Assembly (NCBI RefSeq): GCF_012271765.1
Contig: NZ_VRKO01000016.1
Location: 62,001 to 126,000 of the forward strand
DNA length: 64,000 nt
Reading direction: 5' to 3'
Origin: Erwinia rhapontici
Lineage (GTDB): Bacteria; Pseudomonadota; Gammaproteobacteria; Enterobacterales; Enterobacteriaceae
How positions within the stretch are numbered: the stretch's first letter is position 1; the number at the start of each line of letters is the position of its first letter. Position numbers and translations under genes: made by a program. The notes under the pieces are model-generated. The model made no database searches. It was given only the letters and a program-made list of their open reading frames with translations, and was not told where the DNA came from. Of this stretch, positions 1 through 10,300 are shown piece after piece.

Positions 1-1442
1 AAGCGAACCCGAAAGCGGGCATCATCCAGTCATCACCAAAAGCATCGGGTATGGATACGCTGTATGCGCGTTGTCAGCAGTTTGCGACCCGCGTTTACGG
101 TCCGCTGTTTACCGCCGGTCTGCACTTCTGGCAGTTGGGTGAGTCGCACTACTGGGGCCATAACGCGATTATCCGCGTGAAGCCGTTTATCGAACACTGT
201 GCGCTGGCGCCATTGCCGGGCGAGGGCTCGTTTGCCGGTTCCATCCTGTCCCATGACTTCGTGGAAGCGGCCCTGATGCGCCGTGCAGGCTGGGGGGTGT
301 GGATCGCTTACGATCTGCCGGGTTCTTATGAAGAACTGCCGCCAAACCTGCTGGATGAACTGAAGCGTGACCGTCGCTGGTGCCACGGTAACCTGATGAA
401 CTTCCGTCTGTTCCTGGTGAAAGGGATGCACCCGGTTCACCGTGCTGTGTTCCTGACGGGCGTGATGTCTTATCTGTCAGCACCGCTGTGGTTTATGTTC
501 CTGGCGCTCTCCACCGCTCTTCAGGTGGTGCATACGCTGATGGAGCCGCAGTACTTCCTGCAACCGCGCCAGCTGTTCCCGGTGTGGCCGCAGTGGCGTC
601 CGGAACTGGCGATAGCGCTGTTCTCCACCACGCTGGTGCTGCTGTTCCTGCCGAAGCTGCTGAGTATTGTGCTGGTGTGGTTCAAGGGCGCGAAACCTTA
701 CGGCGGTGCACTGCGCGTACTGGCTTCCCTGTTCCTGGAAATGCTGTTCTCCGTGCTGCTGGCACCGGTGCGCATGCTGTTCCATACGGTGTTTGTGGTC
801 AGTGCCTTCCTCGGTTGGGAAGTGGTGTGGAACTCACCGCAGCGTGACGATGATGCTACGCCATGGAGTGAAGCCTTTAAGCGCCACGGTTCGCAGATGC
901 TGCTTGGCCTGGTCTGGGCGGGCGGTATGGGCTGGCTGGATCTTAACTTCCTCTGGTGGCTGTCGCCGATTGTCTTCTCACTGATCCTGTCTCCGTTTGT
1001 TTCGGTATGGTCCAGCCGTCGTACGCTCGGTCAGGCATCGAAGCGCGGTAAACTGTTCCTGATACCGGAAGAGTTCAGCCCGCCGCAGGAGCTGGTGGAT
1101 ACGGATCGTTACGTTGAGCTGAACCGCGAACGTGAGCTGGATAATGGCTTTATGCACGCCATGTTCCATCCCTCGTTTAACGCGCTGGCCAGCGCCATGG
1201 CGACCTCGCGTCACCTGAAGAGCGATATCCTCGACTTCGCCCGTGACCGTCGTATTGAGCAGGCGCTCAGTGAATCGCCAGCGAAGCTGGACCGCGATCA
1301 GCGCCTGGCGTTGTTAAGCGACCCGGTCACGCTGTCACGCATGCATTACCGCCTGTGGCAGCACGCCGATAAGTATCACGACTGGTTAGATCATTACCAT
1401 ACGTTGAAACTGAATCCACTGGCGCTGAATAACGCTAAATAG
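1..1442 (+). CDS. opgH: Glucans biosynthesis glucosyltransferase H, C-terminal part
   Basis: Inner-membrane glucosyltransferase that builds the beta-1,2-glucan backbone of osmoregulated periplasmic glucans. The gene begins before the window; the reading frame is open from base 3 and gives about 479 residues of a protein that is about 847 residues in E. coli. Visible are the end of the GT2 catalytic domain ([12 protein letters not shown], and RDRRW, the counterpart of the QxxRW motif), then several hydrophobic membrane segments (around 450-1010) and a polar C-terminal tail ending NPLAL. An internal ATG at 51 is not the real start, because the family sequence continues in frame upstream of it. 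Normally opgG lies immediately upstream in the same operon. The identity is certain; only the N-terminal half is unseen. Confidence 0.97.
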   Translation, partial: ANPKAGIIQSSPKASGMDTLYARCQQFATRVYGPLFTAGLHFWQLGESHYWGHNAIIRVKPFIEHCALAPLPGEGSFAGSILSHDFVEAALMRRAGWGVWIAYDLPGSYEELPPNLLDELKRDRRWCHGNLMNFRLFLVKGMHPVHRAVFLTGVMSYLSAPLWFMFLALSTALQVVHTLMEPQYFLQPRQLFPVWPQWRPELAIALFSTTLVLLFLPKLLSIVLVWFKGAKPYGGALRVLASLFLEMLFSVLLAPVRMLFHTVFVVSAFLGWEVVWNSPQRDDDATPWSEAFKRHGSQMLLGLVWAGGMGWLDLNFLWWLSPIVFSLILSPFVSVWSSRRTLGQASKRGKLFLIPEEFSPPQELVDTDRYVELNRERELDNGFMHAMFHPSFNALASAMATSRHLKSDILDFARDRRIEQALSESPAKLDRDQRLALLSDPVTLSRMHYRLWQHADKYHDWLDHYHTLKLNPLALNNAK

Positions 1443-1447
1443 TATGC

Positions 1448-1467
1448 GGGTCGGGCATGCCCGACCC
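1448..1467. repeat. Perfect 20-bp palindrome after opgH
   Basis: GGGTCGGGCATGCCCGACCC is a perfect palindrome followed by CTACGT, five bases after the opgH stop codon. The same architecture (G-rich half, CATG centre, C-rich half, then CCCTACGT) recurs in the tandem array behind rluC at 59417-59580, so it is one copy of a dispersed intergenic palindrome family. It could act as a 3'-end stabilising hairpin for opgH mRNA. Confidence 0.7.
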
Positions 1468-1540
1468 CTACGTGATGGCATACCCGATCTTGTAAAGGCT
1501 GACTTTCTTTTCCGGTCAGCCCGTCAGGCGGGAAGATAAA

Positions 1541-1568
1541 AGCCGGGGCCTTGTGTCCCGGCTTTTTT
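1541..1568 (+). terminator. Rho-independent terminator of opgH
   Basis: AGCCGGG and CCCGGCT pair across a 9-base loop and are followed by six T residues. It lies about 100 bases past the opgH stop, before yceK. Confidence 0.85.
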
Positions 1569-1621
1569 ACGTTTTTTTTGCATTGAGTGCTATGGTGCTG
1601 TGATGTACAGACGGTAAGATA

Positions 1622-1888
1622 GTGCGTTTTTTATTCGGGAATAATGTGGTGAGCATGTTTTTACGCGGTGTGATGTTGGCAGTCAGTGTGCTGGTACTGA
1701 GCGGGTGTGGCAGTATTATCAGCAGAACCGTGCCCGGACAGGGGCACGGTAATCAGTATTATCCCGGCGTACAGTGGGATGTGCGTGATACGGCGTGGCG
1801 CGTGATCACCATTATCGACCTTCCGCTGTCGCTGGTGGTGGATACCTTGTTGTTACCGGTGGATGCACACCACGGTCCGTACGAGTAA
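1622..1888 (+). CDS. yceK: YceK-family small outer-membrane lipoprotein
   Basis: Small lipoprotein of unknown function (DUF1375 family). The lipobox VLSGC is clear and is followed by the family signature GSIISRTVPGQGHGNQYYPG and the ending HHGPYE. The longest frame starts with GTG at 1622 and gives 88 residues. An in-frame ATG at 1655 gives 77 residues, closer to the 75 of E. coli, and places a short positive-hydrophobic signal directly before the lipobox; that start is at least as likely. The gene is convergent with msyB, with only 16 bases between their stops, as in E. coli. Confidence 0.93.
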   Translation: MRFLFGNNVVSMFLRGVMLAVSVLVLSGCGSIISRTVPGQGHGNQYYPGVQWDVRDTAWRVITIIDLPLSLVVDTLLLPVDAHHGPYE

Positions 1889-1904
1889 TCCCTTTTACCG
1901 TACC

Positions 1905-2303
1905 TCAGGCACGGTTATCGGCATCCGTATTATTGTCTTCCCACTCTTCTGCTGCCGCTTCAGCTTCTTCACTGTCGGCAGGTGGCTCAAGCTGGAATTC
2001 CCCTTCATCCCATTCATGCAGGGTATTTTCAGGCAACCATTCGCTTCGCAATTCGACCTCGTCGAAATCACCGTCAAAAATGGCCTGCGCGGCTTCACCG
2101 CTGTACAGCGACACAAGCTCGCCTTCATCTCCATCCTCGGTGAGAAACTCCGCCTGCCACATAATGTCCCCATCCTGCATCACAAACTTTTGCAGATTGA
2201 ACTGATTCACCGCGGCGTCATCTTCGTCGACCTCCGGGTTGGCAGCAAGGTACTCTTCACGAGCCGTATCAATGGCTTCTTCCAGCGTGGCATAAAGTGT
2301 CAT
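1905..2303 (-). CDS. msyB: Acidic protein MsyB
   Basis: Very acidic cytoplasmic protein, known in E. coli as a multicopy suppressor of secretion (secY, secA) defects; its biochemical role is unclear. The 132 residues begin MTLYATLEEAID and contain the family blocks QDGDIMWQ, GEAAQ-FDGD and ENTLHEWDEGEFQLEPP, ending in a tail rich in Glu and Asp. The start at 2303 was chosen over upstream codons because AGGGAG sits 6 bases before it and because it matches the E. coli N-terminus; ATG 2309 directly abuts that ribosome site. It marks the left edge of the conserved backbone, before the CDI island inserted between msyB and mdtG. Confidence 0.93.
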   Translation of the reverse strand: MTLYATLEEAIDTAREEYLAANPEVDEDDAAVNQFNLQKFVMQDGDIMWQAEFLTEDGDEGELVSLYSGEAAQAIFDGDFDEVELRSEWLPENTLHEWDEGEFQLEPPADSEEAEAAAEEWEDNNTDADNRA

Positions 2304-2660
2304 GGTCATCTCCCTGGTTTTATTGGTAAAGAGTAATTGTTGTCGTTGTGCGTCAGGATGCAAGGCGGTAAAGAAGAAATTTTGTGTACCGTGCGTGAGG
2401 CCGATTGACAAGGATTTCTGTCGCTTAGCGATATCTGGTCAATCTTTGAACGGGTAAATTTTACTTAAATACATCAGCAGTAAACGGCCTTTATTATTTT
2501 TCATCTTTTCTATTTTAATTAAATCAGCCTGTGTTATTGACTTAACGTAAATTACTGGAGGGAGTATTCAAACTGAATGAATTAAGTTTATTCTTATTTC
2601 ACAGCAGGTAATCTGTGCGCATTGAATTCCTCCCCTATTCACATTTATTTAACTTATATC
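2304..2660. other. AT-rich leader region between msyB and cdiB
   Basis: About 350 bases without a convincing gene, containing the divergent promoters of msyB and cdiB. The part nearest cdiB (2450-2660) is clearly more AT-rich than either neighbour, as is common for xenogeneically silenced adhesin or CDI loci. A TTGACA hexamer at 2406 and several TATAAT-like stretches exist, but none has ideal spacing, so no promoter is called. Confidence 0.5.
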
Positions 2661-4337
2661 ATGATGATGTTAACCCCGGTAAGGACACTGACGGCATTAC
2701 TGCTGGCGGGTGCGTGTTTTACTCTTTCAGCGGCCATGCTCAGCCCAGCCGATCGTGACGCCGTACGCCAGCAACAGCAGCAAATCCTCGATCAGAACCA
2801 GCAGCAGCGTGATGAGCTGGAGCGCAGCACGGCATTACCATCCGCGCAGCCTCCGCGCCCGGTGCTGCCCTCTGCCGGCCCCTGCTTCAGGATCAATACG
2901 CTGCGTCTGACCGGTGTGACGTTGATTTCCCCCCATCACCAGCAGCAGTTGCTGGCACCCTGGCAGGGTTCATGTCTGGACATGGCCAGTATCAGCCAGC
3001 TCACCCACAGCATCTCCGACTGGTATATCAGCCGTGGCTATATCACCAGCCGCGCGTTTATTCCCGAACAGGATCTCTCCGGGGGGGAATTAACGCTGGC
3101 GGTGCTGGAAGGCAAATTACAGCATATTCGTCTTAACGGTTCCCCGGCGCGTGAACTGAATATGGCTTTCCCTGGGCTTGAAGGAAAAATCCTTAATCTG
3201 CGCGATATCGAGCAGGGGATGGAACAGATTAATCGCCTGCGTACCACGCCGGTTCAGATTGAAATCCTGCCTGCTGACCAGCCGGGGTACTCGGTGGTGA
3301 ATCTGACCGCCACCCCGGAGTTTCCCCTCAGTCTCTCCGCGGGCTTTGATAACAGCGGGCAGAAAAGCACCGGCACCGGGCAACTCAGTGGGTCGCTGAC
3401 GGCAAACAATCCGCTGGGCCTGGCTGACCGCTGGTTTATCAGCGGTGGCCGCAGCTCGGCATTTTCCCGCGCACGCGATGCGCAAAATTTCCAGGCCGGG
3501 GTCAGCGTGCCTTATGGCTACGGCCTGCTGGACTACAGCTACAGCTGGAGCAACTACCTCAGCACCATCAACAACAACGGCTTTGACTGGCTGTCACGCG
3601 GTGACACCAAAACCCACCGGCTCGGTCTTTATCAGGGGCTGTACCGCAACAGCGATATCAAAACCGGCCTGTCTTTCGGCATTACTCATCGCATCAGTCG
3701 TAACTGGCTGAACGATGCGCTGTTGCAGAGCAGCAGCCGCAAACTCTCCAGCCTGCAAATGGGTATTAATCATACGCAGAAGCTGGGCGGCGGTATCGCC
3801 ACCCTGAACCCGATGTTCACGCGGGGAATGCCGTGGTTTTCGGCGGAAAGCGATGAGGGGAAAAACGGAGATCTGCCGAAGGCAGAATTTCGTAAATGGA
3901 GCCTGAACGGCAGCTATCAGCTCCCTGTCACCCAAAGCCTGTGGTGGTTAAGCAGCTTTTACGGCCAGTGGTCACCGGACCGTCTGTACGGCAGCGAGCG
4001 CCTGACGCTGGGGGGTGAAAGCTCGGTACGCGGCTTTAAAGAGCAGTATCTCTCCGGGGATAACGGGGGCTACTGGCGTAATGAGCTGAACTACGCCCTG
4101 TTTACCCTGCCGGGTCTGGGGCAGGTCAGCGCGCTGGCGGCGCTGGACGGTGGCTGGCTGCACAGCGACCGCCTCGACCCCTGGGCGGCGGGCACCCTGT
4201 GGGGCAGCGCCGTGGGCCTGACCACCAGTCAGCGCTATTTCTCCACGCAGTTTACCGTTGGCACGCCGCTGGAGTATCCGGACTGGCTGGCGCCCGATCA
4301 CCTCGCCGTGCAGTACCGCATCTCACTGATTTTTTAA
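2661..4337 (+). CDS. cdiB: CdiB-type two-partner secretion transporter (ShlB/FhaC family)
   Basis: Outer-membrane Omp85-superfamily transporter that exports and displays the adjacent CdiA. Starting at ATG 2661, the 558 residues show a signal peptide (hydrophobic TLTALLLAGACFTLSAA), a Gln-rich plug helix, a POTRA-containing periplasmic region (about 75-250), then a 16-strand barrel-type C-terminal region with the conserved VRGF lid motif at residues 456-459, ending YRISLIF. A TTG at 2622 is also in frame, but it would put polar residues ahead of the signal; ATG 2661 is preferred, though ATG 2664 and 2667 follow directly. The stop is 12 bases before cdiA, indicating one transcript. The neighbouring CdiA with a VENN/nuclease tip argues for CdiB rather than a haemolysin transporter. 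Confidence 0.93.
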   Translation: MMMLTPVRTLTALLLAGACFTLSAAMLSPADRDAVRQQQQQILDQNQQQRDELERSTALPSAQPPRPVLPSAGPCFRINTLRLTGVTLISPHHQQQLLAPWQGSCLDMASISQLTHSISDWYISRGYITSRAFIPEQDLSGGELTLAVLEGKLQHIRLNGSPARELNMAFPGLEGKILNLRDIEQGMEQINRLRTTPVQIEILPADQPGYSVVNLTATPEFPLSLSAGFDNSGQKSTGTGQLSGSLTANNPLGLADRWFISGGRSSAFSRARDAQNFQAGVSVPYGYGLLDYSYSWSNYLSTINNNGFDWLSRGDTKTHRLGLYQGLYRNSDIKTGLSFGITHRISRNWLNDALLQSSSRKLSSLQMGINHTQKLGGGIATLNPMFTRGMPWFSAESDEGKNGDLPKAEFRKWSLNGSYQLPVTQSLWWLSSFYGQWSPDRLYGSERLTLGGESSVRGFKEQYLSGDNGGYWRNELNYALFTLPGLGQVSALAALDGGWLHSDRLDPWAAGTLWGSAVGLTTSQRYFSTQFTVGTPLEYPDWLAPDHLAVQYRISLIF

Positions 4338-4349
4338 GAGGCCAGGATT

Positions 4350-7300
4350 ATGGACAATCATCAGCAACCGGTTCGCCGTTCTCAGCGTCTGCTGAGTTAC
4401 CTGATTTGTACGCTGATTGCCGGGCAGCCGCTGCTGCCAGCGGTGGCTGCCGCCATCACCCCGGTGACCCCGGGCAGCCAGATGGACAAGGCGGCCAACG
4501 GCGTACCGGTGCTGAATATCGCCACGCCAAACCAGGCAGGGATCTCCCATAACCAGTTCAGTGATTACAATGTCGGCAAACCGGGGCTGATCCTCAATAA
4601 CGCCACCGACAGGCTGACGCAGACCCAGCTGGGCGGGCTGATCCAGAACAACCCGAACCTGAAGGCAGGAAAAGAGGCGCGCGGGATCATCAATGAGGTG
4701 GTTGGCGGCAACCGCTCGCAGCTGCAGGGCTTTACCGAGGTGGCGGGCAAGGCCGCGAACGTGATGGTGGTTAACCCGTACGGGATCACCTGTAACGGCT
4801 GCGGCTTTATCAACACGCCGCAGGTGACGTTGACCACCGGGAAACCAACCTTTGACAGCCAGGGTAATGTCAGCAGCCTGGCGGTTTCTAAAGGCACCAT
4901 CATCGTTGAAGGGCAGGGGCTGAATGCCAGCCAGAGCGATGCGCTGTCCATTATCGCACGCGCCACTGAAATCAACGCCGATATCCATGCCCGGGATCTG
5001 ACGGTGATTGCCGGATCGAACCGCGTTGATGCGCAGGGCAAGGTCACTGCGCAGGGATCTCAGGACCCGCAGCCCTCGGTGGCGGTGGATACGGGCGCGC
5101 TGGGCGGCATGTACGCCAACCGCATCCGCCTGGTGTCGAGTGACAAAGGCGTGGGGGTGAACCTTGGCAACCTTAATGCCCGTCAGGGGGATATCATCCT
5201 GGATGCCAGCGGCAAACTGACGGTGAACAACAGTCTGGCCAGCGGGGCGCTCAGCGTCCGGGCCGTGACGGTCGCGCTCAGCGGCGATCATAAAGCCGGA
5301 GGCGACATCACGGTCAGCAGTGACGGTGACGTGGCGCTGAAAAACGCGGCGCTGGTCAGCGATCGGGATGTGATAATCAACGCCGGGAAAACAGGGGCTC
5401 TGGAGAGCGGCAAACTGACGGCGGGCCGGGATATTCAGCTCAGCGGCGATGCGCTGACGCTGGATAGCGCCAGCCAGGCGAACGCAGCCGGAGATATCCG
5501 GGCCACCGCGACCACCCTGCTCTCGCAGCAGGGTCAGATGACCGCCGGACAGGATCTTACGCTTAACGCGGACGCGCTGGATAACCGCGGTGCGCTGAAT
5601 GCCAGCCGAAACCTGAGTGCCCGCGCCATCACGCAACGTAACAGCGGCACAATGCAGAGCAGCGGCGACCTGACGGTCAGCGGCAGTCAGCTGAAAAATC
5701 AGGGAAAGATGTTGAGCGGCGGGTCGCTAACCCTCACTGGCGACCGGCTGGAGCAGAACGGCACGCTCAGTGCAAAAACGCAGGCCAGCCTGACCCTCAG
5801 CGACAGGCTGACGCAGGGCGCTCAGGGAGAAATACTCAGCGACGGTTTACTGTCGATGCGTGCCGGGCAACTGGAGCAGCAGGGACTGCTGTCGGGCGAT
5901 CGCGGCGTGTATTTCAGCGGCGACGGTCTGAATCAGCAGCAGGGCGCACGCATCACCAGCCAGCAGGCGATTGACCTGCAGGCCGACCAGATGCAGCTGG
6001 GCGGGGAGGTTAACGCAGACGGCGATCTGACGCTGAATGCCGGGACGCTGACCACCCAGAGCACGGCGCAGGTACAAAGCGGCGGTAACCTCAAGCTGGC
6101 GGCGCAGCAGGCGACGCTGAACGGCACCCACGCCGCGCGCGGTGACCTCATCGTCAACGCCACCACCCTGAACCATAACGGCAAAAGTAACGCGGCGCGC
6201 ATCGCCCTGACCGCCGACAGCCTGAATAACCACGGCACCCTGGTGGCGCCCGAACTGTCGCTCAGCACACAGCACCTCACCAACGGCGGCCTGCTGGATG
6301 GCAGCCGCAGCCTGCAATTGCAGACCGATCTGTTCGATAACCTACAGGGTGCCACACTGCACAGCGCAGGTGACCTTGCACTGAGTCCCGCACGGCTGAA
6401 TAACGCCGGGCTGATCGCCAGCGATGGCGATCTGACCCTTAGCGGTGACAGCCTGTTTAACCGCGGTGAAATTAACGCGCACAATCTCAGCGCGGATTAT
6501 CTCGATCTGCACAATCAGCAGGGTGGCCTGCTGCTGGCACAGGGGCAGCTGACGACTGTCAGCCAGTCACTGGATAATGCCGGACAGATGGCGGCGGCGA
6601 CACTGCATGTTTCGGGCGATCGCATCGAAAACAGTGGCACCTTGCAGGGCAACGACAGTCTGGCCCTGAAGGCGCACACTATCACCAGCCAGGGCGATAT
6701 GGTCTCGCATGGCGCGCTGAGCATCGACGGCGATAGCCTGAACAACGGCGGTGCGCTTCAGGGGGCGGTGCTGGCCCTGACGCTGGTTCAGCAGTTTGCT
6801 AACCAGCAGGGAGCGGAGGTGAATGCCACCCGCAGTCTGGCCATTGATGCGGCAAAGGTGGTGAATGACGGGCAGATGGTCACGCCTGCTCTGACTCTGA
6901 ACAGTGCCAGCCTGGTGAACCGTGGCTGGATGCAGGGTGATAATACGCTGGTGGTGAACAGCGCAACGATCGATAACCTCGCGGGTGGCACCCTGGTGAG
7001 TGGCGACCGCGCCGAACTGACCAGCACCACGCTGAATAATGGTGGTCAGTTGCAAGCCGGTCACCTGGTACTGAGCAGCACCAATCTCAATAACAGCGGT
7101 ACGCTGTTGATGAACCATCTGGGAGAACTGACGGTTGCGCAGACGCTGACCAACAGCGGCCTGTTGCAGGCTAACCGCGCACTGACGTTAGGCACACGGC
7201 AACTGGTCAATACTGCCAGCGGTGCGCTGATTGATTCCGGCGGACTGACGCTGACGCTCGACAGTCTGCGCAATGACGGGCTACTGCAAATCAGTGAAGC

Positions 7301-10300
7301 GCTGGATGTGACGGCGCGCGAGCTGAATAACCAGGGCCAGTTGCTGGCAGGTCGCACGCTGGCGCTGAACGCGACGTCATTGATCAACGGCGGCCTGATG
7401 CAGGGCGATGAGCGGCTGACGCTTGACAGCACCTCGCTGGATAACAGTGGACAGATCCGTAGCCTGGCAGACGGCAAGGTCAGCGCAGACAGCTTACTGA
7501 ATACGGGAAAAATTACCGCGCAGGATCTGGCACTCAGCGGTAATGTCCTCCGCAATAGCGGCCTGTGGCAGGGTAATCAACACCTTGGCGTCACCGCCGG
7601 GCAACTGACCCAGAGCGCCAGCGGGCAGACCCTGAGCGGCGGCATGCTGGAACTCAGCAGCCATACGCTGACCACTGACGGCACCCTGCAGGGGGCGCAG
7701 GTTAGCGTCACGGCGCAGAGCTGGCAGCACCTCGGAACGGCCATCGGCAGCGCAGGCATCTCGGCACAGGTCGGGGATACGCTGGCGAATACGGGTGAGA
7801 TTTTAAGCCAGGGCGGCATTCAGCTTGATGCTGCGACGCTGAACAATACCGGCAAGCTGCTCGGCGAAGATGCCGTGACGCTGCGTGCCACTGGCTTCAC
7901 TAATCAGGGCGCGGTGCAGGGCAGCACGCTGGCGGTAGACGCCGCAACGCTGACCAACAACGGCACGCTGGTGGGGTTGCAGGCCCTGACCCTCGGCTCT
8001 CTCCCCGCCGCTGTGGCACGCATGGCGCTGGCGGCAACACCAGCAGTGCAACGTATTTATAGCGGCAGCGGTAAGCTGCTGACCCAGGGCACTCTGAGAA
8101 TAAACGGCGACAGCCTGAGTAATGACGGCATCTGGCAGGCGCAGGATATTGTCGCCAACGCCCGCACGCTGAGCAATCAGGGCCGCATACAGAGCGCCGA
8201 CAGCCTGGAGTTGCAGCTGAGTGATACGCTGACCTCCGCTGCCAACAGCCAGATCGGTGCGCAGGGTGAAGCGTTACTGCATGCCGCCACCCTCAGCAAT
8301 CAGGGACAGTGGACGGCTAAAAATCTCGCGCTGACGGCCGATGCGCTGGATAACCAGGGCACCATCAGTGGGGTGGATAACCTGACCCTGGGCCTGACGG
8401 GTGTGCTAAAACAGCAGCAGGCCGGATCGTTGTTAAGCGGCGGTGCGCTGGGCGTGAATGCGACCTCAATAGAGAATGCTGGCCGTATTCAGGGCAACAC
8501 GCTGGCCATGAACGGCAGCACGCTGGAGAACAGCGGCAGGTTACAGGGGGATAACGGCCTGACGCTGGTCCTCGGCGATCGCCTGACCAATCATCAGAAC
8601 GGGATACTGTTCAGCCAGCAGGCGCTGACGCTGCAGGCGGCGCAGATGACCAACGACGGTGTGATTCAGGGGGGGAAACAGACCCGGCTGGATATCACCG
8701 GAACGGCACAGAATAACGGAAAACTCCTTTTCAGCGATGATTTGACGTTTAACGCGTCGCAGCTGAATAACGGGGGCTGGTTACAGGCGACCGATCTACT
8801 GCTTAAGGCGGCGCAGGTAGAGAATACAGGCACGCTGCTGGCGCAACAGCAGGGCGCCTTTACCGGCAATAGTCTGATCAATCAGGGCAGTGTCCAGGGC
8901 GATCGACTGACGGTTAACTATCAGCAACTGAACAACAGCGGCACCGTGCTCGGCAACCAGCAGCTAGATGTCACTGCCGCAAATGTCGAGCAACAGGGCG
9001 GCGGCAAACTGCTGAGTGGCGGTAATCTGACGCTGAAGGCCAACCAACTCTCCCCCACCGGTCAACTGGTGGCCCTTGGGGATGTGACGGCCACACTGGC
9101 TAACGCCTTCACGCATCGCGGCACACTGGCGGCAGGCAATCAGCTGACGGTCACCAGCAACGGTGCCATCGACAACCAGGGCGTGATGCAGGGGCAGGGC
9201 GTTAACCTCAGCGCGGGGGCCGTACTGACCAACAACGGTAAAATCACCACTGGCACCCGCACCAGTACCCTGAGCGGTAGCCAGATCAACCTCAATGACG
9301 CCGGGAGCGTGCAGGGCGGGGGCGATATCTCGCTGACCAGCCGTGGCGATATCAATATCGCCGGCTTTACCGGAACCAGTGGGTCACTGACGCTGACGGC
9401 ACCGGGCAGCATCATTAACACAGCCTTACTCTATGCAGGCCAGGATATGCGTCTGCAGGCCAACAGCATCCGCAACCAGCGCGGCGATATCCTTGCTGAC
9501 AATAATCTGTGGATGCAGCGTGATGCCGCAGGCAATGCCAACAGTGAAATCATTAACACCTCCGGCACCATTGAGACGCGCAACGGCGATATTACGATGG
9601 CCACCGCGCATCTGCTTAATCAGCGCGACGGGCTGACCTGGACGGAGAAGGTGACGAACTATTATCCGGCTAATAGTGGAACCATCACACTACGACTGAC
9701 TCCCGATATGCTTGAGTACTACAGCATTGAAAAGTGCTCAGGTGGACATCATGGTAACTGTTCGTATGAGTCAGGAGCTCGGCCGCTGACTGAAAATATG
9801 CAACAAAGGGTTCTGGTCAGCGAAAAACAAGTCACAGCCAGTGCCAGTGGAGGAGTTGCGCGTATTGCGTCCGGGAAGGATCTGAGCATTAACGCGGTTA
9901 AATTAGAAAATAAAGCCAGTAGTCTGCTCGCTAACAGAAATATACAACTGCGTGGAAACAGCCTGGATAATAATTCCATTGAAAACGGCATCATGCAGAC
10001 ATGGCAGACGTATAAATGTGGTGGATCTTCATGGACTGAAACCTGTAGCAGTCGTGTAGATAACAGCAGGTCGAGTGTTAATTTCATATATACCCTTATG
10101 GGCGGCCCGACCATTGAAAATCTGGCGACCGGAAGCGCACTCCGCGCCGTGATCCAGGCCGGTGGTGCACTGACCGCCAGCTTCACCAGTAACGTCAGCA
10201 ATACGACTACCCGTGCCAATACCGGCACGATCACCAGTACCCTGGCAAAACCCGTGCTCAATACCCTCAGCCAGCAGGGTATCGGCAGTACTGTGCAACA

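Noticed and set aside
2406-2440. TTGACA hexamer as a cdiB promoter
   Set aside because: No -10 box at suitable spacing; too weak to call.
4323-5636. 437-codon open frame on the minus strand opposite cdiA
   Set aside because: It lies antisense to the conserved TPS domain and first repeats of CdiA; many similar long antisense frames occur across cdiA because of its GC-rich repetitive codons. No family similarity or ribosome site.
5200-9400. Regular repeats in cdiA resembling a direct-repeat array or CRISPR
   Set aside because: The periodicity is degenerate, in frame, and encodes the FHA filament repeats; there are no identical repeats with unique spacers.
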